Assembly: GCA_045542075.1 (NCBI GenBank)
Contig: JAZQKI010000001.1
Location: 1 to 64,000 of the forward strand
Direction: 5' to 3'
Origin: SVTX01 sp045542075
GTDB taxonomy: Bacteria; Bacillota; Clostridia; Oscillospirales; CAG-272
Length of the DNA stretch: 64,000 bases
A model generated the notes under the pieces. The model did not search any database and was not told the origin of the DNA. It saw nothing but the letters and a program-made list of their open reading frames with translations. Made by a program: the position numbers and the translations under genes. Each line of letters begins with the position of its first letter. The stretch's first letter is position 1. Positions 41,160 through 48,175 of the stretch are shown here, one piece after another.

Positions 41160-41866
41160 AGCCTTGCTATTCAAAATTTTCACGTCCCATGCTCCCCTCT
41201 CCTATAACGGTAAGAATCAAGTTTTGCAAGGTGGGAAATCTGCAGTTTATATCGCATCTCGATCTGCAAAGATCATTCCATCGCATACTTGTCCGCTCGG
41301 GTATTCCTATGTGGTATACAAAGGGCTTTAACCCTCATGCGAAGCTTGTTTTCGGACTTCCGCTATCAGTGGGCACCGAGAGCATGTGTGAGATGGCAGA
41401 CCTTAAAATCGAGCGTGAAATATCTCTTGAGGAGATAAAAAATCAGCTCAACGCTAACCTTACAGACGAGATGTACGTGCTTGATGCGTATATTCCTACC
41501 AGCAAATACGCAGAAATAGCTTATGCAAATTATACGATAACAGTAAAGTCGGACAAGCTGACAAACAAAAGCGCCGATGCTGTAAAAGAGCTGTTCTCTG
41601 CTCCAATAAATATGATGAAGCGTTCAAAATCAGGCGAGCGCGAGGTTGACATCACGACCTATATCAAATCTCTTGATGCGTCTCTTTGCGACGGAGAGCT
41701 TAAAATAAACGCTACTATATCGGCAGGAAATACCGAGAGCTTAAATCCCGAGTATCTTGCTACCGCTATTAAGGAGAGACTTGATTTTATGACGGCTGAT
41801 TGCAATTATTCCTACAGAATAATGCGAAATGTTGTATATAAAGCGGATATGAGCGAGTTCAGATAA
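41135..41866 (+). CDS. TIGR03936-type radical-SAM-associated protein (DUF2344)
   Basis: 243 residues. Typical opening VRIKFCKVGNLQFISHLDLQRSFHRILVRSGIPMWYTKGFNPHAKLVFGLPLSVGTES, conserved in the DUF2344 family. The GTG start at 41135 is supported by GGAGGTG 8 bp upstream and lies inside the end of the radical SAM gene, so the two proteins are translationally coupled. In other Firmicutes the pair precedes ribonuclease G and rplU-rpmA; those genes are absent here. Confidence 0.93.
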   Translation: MLSQDKQVKPCYSKFSRPMLPSPITVRIKFCKVGNLQFISHLDLQRSFHRILVRSGIPMWYTKGFNPHAKLVFGLPLSVGTESMCEMADLKIEREISLEEIKNQLNANLTDEMYVLDAYIPTSKYAEIAYANYTITVKSDKLTNKSADAVKELFSAPINMMKRSKSGEREVDITTYIKSLDASLCDGELKINATISAGNTESLNPEYLATAIKERLDFMTADCNYSYRIMRNVVYKADMSEFR

Positions 41867-41924
41867 TCCTTTCCCGAATAACAAAAATACAATAAATCAA
41901 TAATCTATTTTGGAGGAACAAAAA

Positions 41925-42344
41925 ATGGCTATCAAAATGAGAGTCCTTTGCTACCCCGAGAAGAAAAAGCTTCTCGAAATCGGAAACATGATCAAGGCGG
42001 AGTACGAGCTCAACGTAAACTCGGTTGACAGAATTCCCCCCGCATATTCCTGCGACAAGGAAAGAATAGTTATCCTTGCTATCAATATCAAGGGCAACCT
42101 TCCCGATGATTACAGACTTTTCGTAAGAGAGCTTACCAAGGCAAGAGCGGCTAACGTTGCAATCCTTACCGCAGGTGACGACGTTGCAGTTGAAAAGACC
42201 AAGGCGCTTCTCGCTGAAGCTGGCACGCACTATATTGACAATGTAAAGCACATCAAGATGGGACTTTTCGATAACAAGGTATCTGATGCCGAAAAGACGG
42301 AAATTCTCGCATGGGTCGAGGAGATCAAGGCATCTCTCGCATAA
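41925..42344 (+). CDS. Conserved protein of unknown function, flavodoxin-like pattern
   Basis: 139 residues from the ATG at 41925 (GGAGG 10 bp before it). An alpha/beta pattern is visible: MRVLCYPEKKKLLEIGNMI, ERIVILAINIKGNLPDDY, ANVAILTAGDD, then GLFDNKVSDAEKTEILAWVEEI. It has no cysteine cluster or membrane segment. The layout resembles flavodoxin-fold proteins, but no FMN-binding loop is certain, so the function is left open. It ends at a strong terminator and is 58 bp after the radical SAM pair. Confidence 0.7.
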   Translation: MAIKMRVLCYPEKKKLLEIGNMIKAEYELNVNSVDRIPPAYSCDKERIVILAINIKGNLPDDYRLFVRELTKARAANVAILTAGDDVAVEKTKALLAEAGTHYIDNVKHIKMGLFDNKVSDAEKTEILAWVEEIKASLA

Positions 42345-42360
42345 TTTGCAGGTACATAAA

Positions 42361-42389
42361 AGAACCACGGCAGCGCCGTGGTTCTTTTT
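42361..42389. terminator. Bidirectional terminator
   Basis: A perfect 11-bp stem, AGAACCACGGC with GCCGTGGTTCT (42361-42371, 42375-42385), loop AGC, then TTTTC. Serves converging genes ending at 42344 (+) and 42398 (-). Confidence 0.9.
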
Positions 42390-42397
42390 CGTGGATT

Positions 42398-42766
42398 TTA
42401 TTTTTTCTTTTTAGTAAGACAATAGCTTTTATCTATAAGCGAAATTACAAGCGATTCTGAAAGCGAATTATCAAGCGGGACTGTTATCCAATGGGTTTTA
42501 TTCATATGATATGCGGGGATTATCTCGGGGTACAGGTCAAACAATATTATTGAATCCTCGGGGTTGCTTTTGAGGTTCATTACGTCAAGCGGCGCAGGGT
42601 CTTCCCTGCCTATTTTTATGCCGCTGACCGACATTATTATTCCAAACCACTTGCCGCTGTCCTTGTGTCGCATAACAGTAGTGTTAAAATCCTCCTCAAA
42701 CGGACAGTCGTAGGACGCGCCCGAAAGAGCTTTTATATAGTCCAGAACAAACTGCTTGTCCGTCAT
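42398..42766 (-). CDS. MmcQ/YjbR-family protein
   Basis: 122 residues from the ATG at 42766; a TTG two codons earlier overlaps the previous stop, and the AAGGAG site fits the ATG better. MmcQ/YjbR features: KQFVLDYIKALSGASYDCPFEED, WFGIIMSV, PEDSIILFDLYPEIIPAYHMNKTHWITVPLDNS, then a Lys-rich tail. These have a double-wing DNA-binding-like (CyaY-like) fold and unknown function. It begins 2 bp after the cytidylate-kinase-like gene, forming a two-gene operon. Confidence 0.85.
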   Translation of the reverse strand: MTDKQFVLDYIKALSGASYDCPFEEDFNTTVMRHKDSGKWFGIIMSVSGIKIGREDPAPLDVMNLKSNPEDSIILFDLYPEIIPAYHMNKTHWITVPLDNSLSESLVISLIDKSYCLTKKKK

Positions 42767-42768
42767 TA

Positions 42769-43350
42769 TCAAAGCTCCTTTACGTCACCGTAGGTGTCGG
42801 GGCTTTCGGAGTAAAGCTTGTAGTATTCCATTATAACGGAAACCACCTCGTCGGGAGTCTTATTTGTGGTATCAACGACGAGGTTGTAGTTGTTGAAGTC
42901 GTAATAGTCCACGCCGTAGATCTCAATAAATCTCTTGCGCTCTACCATGCTTCTCTCAACAAGCTTTTCACATGCGTCATTGACGTCGGTATAGCTTTCC
43001 TCGCAGCTGCTGCGGTGATAAAACACTCTTGTTGCTGCTTCCATAGGATCTATTGTGAGGAATATTTTGAAGGTGTCTTCAGCGAAATGCCAAGCCATAC
43101 GGGAGTCAAAAATAAGATTCTCGCCCTTGTGCTCTCGCGACATTCTCGTTACGGTATTATCTATTTCGTCGTCAAGCTCGGGATTCTCCTTCATGCGTTT
43201 ATTAAGCTCAAGTGTTGAGATTCCCTTGCTTCTTGCAAACTCTCTTTGTATAGCTCCGGTGCTGAATATCTCAAAGCCGTATCTTTCCTTCATAATTCCG
43301 CACACGGTACTTTTTCCGCTTCCAAGCCGTCCTGTAATCGATATTAACAT
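42769..43350 (-). CDS. Cytidylate kinase-like P-loop protein
   Basis: 193 residues. P-loop GRLGSGKST at the N-terminus, the substrate region FEIFSTGAIQREFARSKGIS, NLIFDSRMAWHF and a lid-like RVFYHRSSCEESY segment. It fits Cytidylate_kin2-type nucleoside monophosphate kinases. Whether it phosphorylates CMP or another substrate is not clear; the usual cmk is not in this window. Operon with the YjbR gene. Confidence 0.82.
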   Translation of the reverse strand: MLISITGRLGSGKSTVCGIMKERYGFEIFSTGAIQREFARSKGISTLELNKRMKENPELDDEIDNTVTRMSREHKGENLIFDSRMAWHFAEDTFKIFLTIDPMEAATRVFYHRSSCEESYTDVNDACEKLVERSMVERKRFIEIYGVDYYDFNNYNLVVDTTNKTPDEVVSVIMEYYKLYSESPDTYGDVKEL

Positions 43351-43390
43351 ACTATCCTCCGAAGTTTTAACGTGTCTATCCTTAATATCT

Positions 43391-43428
43391 AAAAATATTA
43401 CGAGTGCTATTTTTGTAGCACCCGTAAT
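43391..43428 (-). terminator. Terminator after the DUF4430 lipoprotein gene
   Basis: Minus-strand hairpin of 13 bp with one mismatch (43428-43416 with 43409-43397), followed on that strand by a T-rich tract (43395-43391). Confidence 0.75.
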
Positions 43429-43436
43429 TATTTATT

Positions 43437-44015
43437 TTATTCCGGAGCCTCGGTGTTTGCCTCTTCATCGGGAGTTCCCACAAGCACTACTGTGAAGGTC
43501 TCTCCGTCTGCAAGCACATGCTCGGACATGGAGCTAATCATATAGCTCTGCAAAATATTTTCATTTTCAGGCTTTACAAGATTTTTTACCGTGATGGGAT
43601 TGCCGTTGCTATCGGTGAATTTGTTTCCTCTGAGCGCAGTCCAATACTGTCCGGGCTTCGCTTCATAATCTCCTATGATCCATATCATATTTGAGAATTC
43701 TTCTTCCTCATAGGTGGCAATATATTCGTTGATCTCAACCTCAAAATAATATTTAAGAACGCCGAGAATGGTGGGCTCAAATCCCTTATATTCATAATCA
43801 AGCTCACGGTAGATGTTTGTTCCGGAGCTGTCCTTTATTTCAAAGGATACCTTTATTTCGGTGATACCCTGAGACGGAGTACCTACAGGAGGAGGTGTGG
43901 TGTCCTTCTCTACCTTAGGCTTGTCTCCCGCATCATCCTCAGGCATACAAGCTACAAATGAACAACCAATCATTGCTACAAGCAACACTATGGCAATAAT
44001 TTTTACGAATTTCAT
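43437..44015 (-). CDS. Lipoprotein with DUF4430-type domain
   Basis: 192 residues with a lipobox FVAC and lipidated Cys23. A short Asp/Lys/Pro linker leads to a domain with ILGVLKYYFEVE, WIIGDYEAKPGQYWTALRGNK and VTVKNL-like strands, the pattern of DUF4430, a beta-grasp domain also found in cobalamin-carrier and surface proteins. Ligand unknown. It has its own consensus promoter and terminator, so it is an independent, probably well-expressed unit. Confidence 0.8.
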   Translation of the reverse strand: MKFVKIIAIVLLVAMIGCSFVACMPEDDAGDKPKVEKDTTPPPVGTPSQGITEIKVSFEIKDSSGTNIYRELDYEYKGFEPTILGVLKYYFEVEINEYIATYEEEEFSNMIWIIGDYEAKPGQYWTALRGNKFTDSNGNPITVKNLVKPENENILQSYMISSMSEHVLADGETFTVVLVGTPDEEANTEAPE

Positions 44016-44050
44016 ATTTACCCCTCCGATAAATTCTACTTAATACAAAA

Positions 44051-44079
44051 ATTATACTACATTATCCTTGTTTTGTCAA
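44051..44079 (-). promoter_or_regulatory. Consensus sigma-A promoter of the DUF4430 lipoprotein gene
   Basis: Minus strand: TTGACA at 44079-44074, 17-bp spacer, TATAAT at 44056-44051, a perfect consensus, 35 bp before the start. Confidence 0.85.
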
Positions 44080-44139
44080 TAGATTTTAAGAGCGGATTTA
44101 TAAAATTTAATATAAAGACTATGGCAATATACAAAATTT

Positions 44140-44658
44140 TCAATTCTGCATTATGACCAATAAATTTACAAGCAGGATATAGAAAAGCCATAGACTGTTT
44201 GCGATCATCAGCACACACGAAAGCAGGCTGACCTCCCGCCAGAATAAAGCGCACATAGCGGAACAGACCACACATAGAAAAATTATCAGCAGGGAGAGTG
44301 CAAGTGCCTCACCTCCGAAAAACAAAGGGTGCCACATAAGCGAGAGAAAGAATAGGGATACGTAAAACAGACACCCCTGATACAGACACACCTCTCCCCT
44401 GCCGTTTATCCTTCCGCACATCTTGCGCCCGAATATTGAGCCGACTGCTATACCGCACACAAAAAACCAAAAGATGCAGAAAAAATTAAATAGCCAGATA
44501 GCTGGCAGATAAGCGTCGATCCCAAGAGTGTGAACGGCATTGTACGGACTGCCCGAGCATATACGCACAGCAAGTCCGGAAATGGCGTATACCGCTCCGC
44601 AGATCAAGGCGCATTTTTTTATTATATCTGAGCCGGTTTTGTTTTTACGAGATGACAT
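44140..44658 (-). CDS. TspO/MBR-like membrane protein
   Basis: About 172 residues from the ATG at 44658; an earlier ATG at 44688 has no ribosome site, and the site before 44658 is unusually close, so the start is uncertain. Five membrane segments are visible. SLMWHPLFFGGEAL and MIANSLWLFYILLVNL sit where TspO proteins have LWSPLFFG and the PYLLWxSFAxYLN signature, but Trp and Pro content is reduced. A tetrapyrrole-binding role cannot be assumed. It starts 50 bp after the penicillin-binding-protein gene. Confidence 0.6.
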   Translation of the reverse strand: MSSRKNKTGSDIIKKCALICGAVYAISGLAVRICSGSPYNAVHTLGIDAYLPAIWLFNFFCIFWFFVCGIAVGSIFGRKMCGRINGRGEVCLYQGCLFYVSLFFLSLMWHPLFFGGEALALSLLIIFLCVVCSAMCALFWREVSLLSCVLMIANSLWLFYILLVNLLVIMQN

Positions 44659-44709
44659 TCTCCTACCCCCGAGTGCTTTTTGCTTCATTATATGGGTGTA
44701 AAATGCAAC

Positions 44710-46740
44710 TTATTCTCTTATAAACCAACCTTCCGCGATATCTTCGGTTTTGTCGCCCCATGATATCGGTGCGCCTGTTCTTTTGTTATAGGTCTGCTTT
44801 TCAATGTTGCTTGAATACCTGAATTCATTCGGCGCATTCTTGTATTTTTCCGTACGGTATATCTCGCTCATAACGTCGTCCCATATTTTTATTGAGGGAT
44901 TGCCGAGCGATGCGCTTATAGGCTCGGGATAATCATATCCGCACCACACTCCGCCGAGGAGCGAAGGGGTATATCCAACAAAGAGTCTGTCACAATTATT
45001 TTGAGTGGTTCCCGTCTTGCCGGCGACTGAAACCTGATCTGCCAGGGAGATCCTTCCCTTTGCCGTTCCTCTGCTGACGACCTCGCAGAGAAGCTTGGTC
45101 ATGACGGACGCGCTTTCTTCTTTTATAACGCTTGTTTGATTTTGCCTGTTGTCGAAAATAATATTTCCGTCAGCGTCGGTGACCTTGTAATACGAGCGGG
45201 ATCTGCTCATATTTCCTTGCGCGAATATACTGTAAGCCGAGACAAGCTCGCGCAGCGTTATTCCGTGAAGGGTTTGTCCAAGTGCCAGGGATACGGCGTT
45301 TTGGTCGTCAGGCGAGCTTTTTGACGGGCTGACAAGGCTTTGGATATTAAGACTGTCCTTCAAAAAGGATAACGACTTGTCCTCTCCAAGCTTGTAAAGC
45401 ATTTTTACGGCGACCGTATTTACCGAATTTGCTATAGCATCGGATATATCAATGTTTCCGGAATAAATCCTATTTGCGTTTTGCGGCCATTCCTTGCCCG
45501 AGGCCGAGCTTACGGGTGAATCTTCAACAATTGTTGACCAGCTTATCTCCCCGCTGTCAATCAGGGGCGCATATACGGATATTGGTTTTATAGCCGAGCC
45601 GGGCGGACGCTTTGTGTCGGTGGCATAATTCTGTAAAAGCTCACCCTGCTTTGTTCCCACCGCTCCCACAATGCCTAAAATATTTCCGTTATAGGGATCT
45701 GTTATTATCATAGCGGACTGTGGAGGTGGCTTGTTTGTAGTCAACCTCTTATCAAGTGATACGTAGTAGCGCTCAAGTATTGTCTGTATTTCGGGGTCAA
45801 CGGTAGTGTATATCTTAAGACCGCCGTGAAAGATCCGGCTATACGCGAATTGACGCGAGTATCCGAGAGACATAAAATCACCTACAAGGTCTGAAATGAC
45901 TGTCTCGGTAAACCACGAGTTTTTTGAGTTTTGATAATTAGTATCCGTGCTTAATGTCAGAGGTTGTTCCTTTGCGCGGTTGTATTCATTCTCAGAAATA
46001 TAGCCCTGCTCCAGCATGCAGTAAAGTACAGTATCTCTCCGTCTTTTAGTGTTTTCAGGGTGTCTTATGGGGTCATAAAGAGAAGGATTGTTTGTTATCG
46101 CGGCTATTGTTGCAATCTCATGCAACAGAAGCTTGTCGGGGCTTTTTGAAAAATAATATTCCGAGGCTGCGCCAACACCCGTGCATCCGTTTGAAAGATT
46201 GATTATGTTAAGATATATTTCAAGTATTTCGTCCTTTGAATGATTTTTTTCAAGATTTAAGGCCTGGAATACTTCGTTTATTTTTCTTTGCGGTGTACGC
46301 TGACTTTGTCCAGTAATATTTTTGACGGTCTGCTGTGTTATGGTGGATGCGCCAAACGAGGATGATTTTTTCAGGACGTAATTAAGCACCGCCTTACCGC
46401 TTCGCAAAAAGTCTACCCCGCCGTGCTTGAAGAATCGCTTATCCTCAATCGCCACAAATGCGTTGATCATATTTTGTGGTATCTTACTTATGGGGGTGTA
46501 CTTGTATTTTGCGCTCGAGCTTGACAGATTTTCAGTGAGGACGAGCGGATGATTTGCGTCTCCGTTCTCATAATAGTACAAGGTGGTATTATCATCACGC
46601 TGTACACTTGAAAGTAAGTCGTTGTTTATTTGAAGCTTTGATTTATCCGAAAGCAACATAAATGCGCCTGCCGAAGCCACGGTGCCGAAAAGCATTGAAA
46701 TAATTATAATGATAAGTATGGCGCTGACAAATTTTTTCAT
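44710..46740 (-). CDS. Class A penicillin-binding protein, transglycosylase and transpeptidase
   Basis: Builds peptidoglycan glycan strands and cross-links. 676 residues with an N-terminal membrane anchor. The GT51 domain has the catalytic Glu in VAIEDKRFFKHGG (~100) and GASTITQQTVKN. The transpeptidase domain has RPPGSAIKP (SxxK, ~385), SVNTVA (SxN) and AGKTGTTQN (KTGT, ~573). All catalytic motifs are intact. It is monocistronic, with a GGGAG site before the start. The C-terminus lacks the long Pro/Ser tail of some PBP1 proteins. Confidence 0.95.
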   Translation of the reverse strand: MKKFVSAILIIIIISMLFGTVASAGAFMLLSDKSKLQINNDLLSSVQRDDNTTLYYYENGDANHPLVLTENLSSSSAKYKYTPISKIPQNMINAFVAIEDKRFFKHGGVDFLRSGKAVLNYVLKKSSSFGASTITQQTVKNITGQSQRTPQRKINEVFQALNLEKNHSKDEILEIYLNIINLSNGCTGVGAASEYYFSKSPDKLLLHEIATIAAITNNPSLYDPIRHPENTKRRRDTVLYCMLEQGYISENEYNRAKEQPLTLSTDTNYQNSKNSWFTETVISDLVGDFMSLGYSRQFAYSRIFHGGLKIYTTVDPEIQTILERYYVSLDKRLTTNKPPPQSAMIITDPYNGNILGIVGAVGTKQGELLQNYATDTKRPPGSAIKPISVYAPLIDSGEISWSTIVEDSPVSSASGKEWPQNANRIYSGNIDISDAIANSVNTVAVKMLYKLGEDKSLSFLKDSLNIQSLVSPSKSSPDDQNAVSLALGQTLHGITLRELVSAYSIFAQGNMSRSRSYYKVTDADGNIIFDNRQNQTSVIKEESASVMTKLLCEVVSRGTAKGRISLADQVSVAGKTGTTQNNCDRLFVGYTPSLLGGVWCGYDYPEPISASLGNPSIKIWDDVMSEIYRTEKYKNAPNEFRYSSNIEKQTYNKRTGAPISWGDKTEDIAEGWFIRE

Positions 46741-46836
46741 TTTTCTGCTCCCTTTTTTTATTTATTTTTTCTCGTAATTTCGGGAGTAAAACGAGGTAAG
46801 TTTGATGCTTTTTGCCATAAAAAAACGTAAAATAAA

Positions 46837-46865
46837 AAATAACCCAATAAAGAATTGGGTTATTT
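46837..46865 (-). terminator. Terminator after the metallophosphoesterase gene
   Basis: A 12-bp perfect stem, 46837-46848 with 46854-46865 (AAATAACCCAAT type), followed on the minus strand by a T-run. It separates the phosphoesterase operon from the penicillin-binding-protein gene. Confidence 0.8.
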
Positions 46866-46873
46866 CAACATTT

Positions 46874-47638
46874 TTATATACTTCTCACGTGAATTGACAA
46901 TACCTCCGTCGGATTGAACAGTCTTGGTATTTTTATGGGACGCGTGCTATTGGAGCAACCGCGGCTTATTATTAGACGTCCGTCGTGAATTCCCGACGTA
47001 TATTTTGGGAAGAATCCTTGGCTCGGCGCATAAAGTCCACGACCGAAAAAACTCCACTGACCGCCGTGCGCGTGTCCCGACAGTATCATGTCAATATCCT
47101 TATCGGCAAGATATTTCGGATAATATTCGGGATGGTGGCAGATCAGTATTTTGTACTGAGATAGCTTTGAAAAGCTCTCAACAAAATGAATATTAGGTCT
47201 GCCGTCATTCTTATGCGATCCCGATATAAGTCCTCCTATTGCGATATTGTCATTGAGCAGATTATATGAGTCAAAAACTGTGTGTACGCCAAGACCTTCA
47301 AGTTGCTCGAGAATGCGTGTCGGTATGCTTTTGTATCCCGCAATTTCTGGATATCCCTCATGGGGCTCGCCCTCAATTTCGTGATTTCCGAGGCAGTAAT
47401 ACGTTGGCGCAATTTTTACTGACTGCTCAAAAAACATAAATCCGTTTTGATTTATTTGCGAGTTTTTATCCTCAAAGCACTCAAATATATCTCCCGCGCA
47501 AAGAATTACATCCGGGTGTATCTGCTCAAGCGCAGATATCACGGGCGAGGGCTCTTTTGAATGCAGGTCTGCGACAACGGCAATTTTAAGGTCGATATTG
47601 GGTTTTTGAGTTTGTAAATTATATTCCGTTATCTTCAA
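46874..47638 (-). CDS. Metallophosphoesterase (YkuE/YaeI-like)
   Basis: 254 residues. Calcineurin-like motifs: AVVADLHS (Asp and His), CAGDIFE (Asp), LGNHEIE (Asn-His), ICHHPEY (His) and LSGHAHGGQW (GHxH), a complete two-metal site. No signal peptide, so probably cytoplasmic; related YkuE-like proteins hydrolyse lipid or cell wall phosphates. TTG start, 1 bp after the stop of the upstream gene, with GGGAG before it, implying coupled translation. Confidence 0.88.
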   Translation of the reverse strand: MKITEYNLQTQKPNIDLKIAVVADLHSKEPSPVISALEQIHPDVILCAGDIFECFEDKNSQINQNGFMFFEQSVKIAPTYYCLGNHEIEGEPHEGYPEIAGYKSIPTRILEQLEGLGVHTVFDSYNLLNDNIAIGGLISGSHKNDGRPNIHFVESFSKLSQYKILICHHPEYYPKYLADKDIDMILSGHAHGGQWSFFGRGLYAPSQGFFPKYTSGIHDGRLIISRGCSNSTRPIKIPRLFNPTEVLSIHVRSI

Positions 47639-47639
47639 A

Positions 47640-48122
47640 TCAGACTCCCTCGATTCCCTGTTCTATAAGATGCTCCGCTAAAAGCCGCGCGGCAACCTTT
47701 ACGAGCTCGCCGCAGGGACGCTTTTTATAGTATTGCGGGCTTCTCTGCTCGGGCTCTCCGCCGTCTGTGTGAGGCACGCCTGCAAGCAGCTCCCGACAAA
47801 TTATTGAACCGTTCTCGTCAGAGTATTTTCCAGCAAGTCCGCGCACCTTTTCGTAGAGTTGGCTTTTGCCTGTAACGTCCTTGGGATCGGAATATCCAAG
47901 CAGCATTCCCTCAACAATAAACATGCCGCTTACCGCTCCGCATACCTCGCGCATTCTTCCCATACCCCCACCAAACGGCGATGCGAGTTTTGAGAGAGTT
48001 TCTTTATCCGCAGGTAAAAGGTCGGCAAAAGCAAGGACTACTGCCTGAGCGCAGTTATAGCCTTCTGTAAAGTATTCCTTTGCTATCTCGGAGCGAGCCG
48101 AGACTCTTTGTTCTGTGCACAT
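47640..48122 (-). CDS. C_GCAxxG_C_C-family redox protein
   Basis: 160 residues with the family's spaced cysteines: EGYNCAQAV, GGGMGRMREVCGAVSGM, IICRELL and RPCGELVK. Such proteins probably bind a metal cluster or redox cofactor; function unproven. In this protein the central motif reads VCGAVSG rather than GCAxxG. It forms a two-gene operon with the phosphoesterase, downstream of comEC. Confidence 0.85.
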   Translation of the reverse strand: MCTEQRVSARSEIAKEYFTEGYNCAQAVVLAFADLLPADKETLSKLASPFGGGMGRMREVCGAVSGMFIVEGMLLGYSDPKDVTGKSQLYEKVRGLAGKYSDENGSIICRELLAGVPHTDGGEPEQRSPQYYKKRPCGELVKVAARLLAEHLIEQGIEGV

Positions 48123-48175
48123 ATATTTGCAGTCCTCTCAAAAAAATTTATATAATTATTTTATCAGAAAATACT

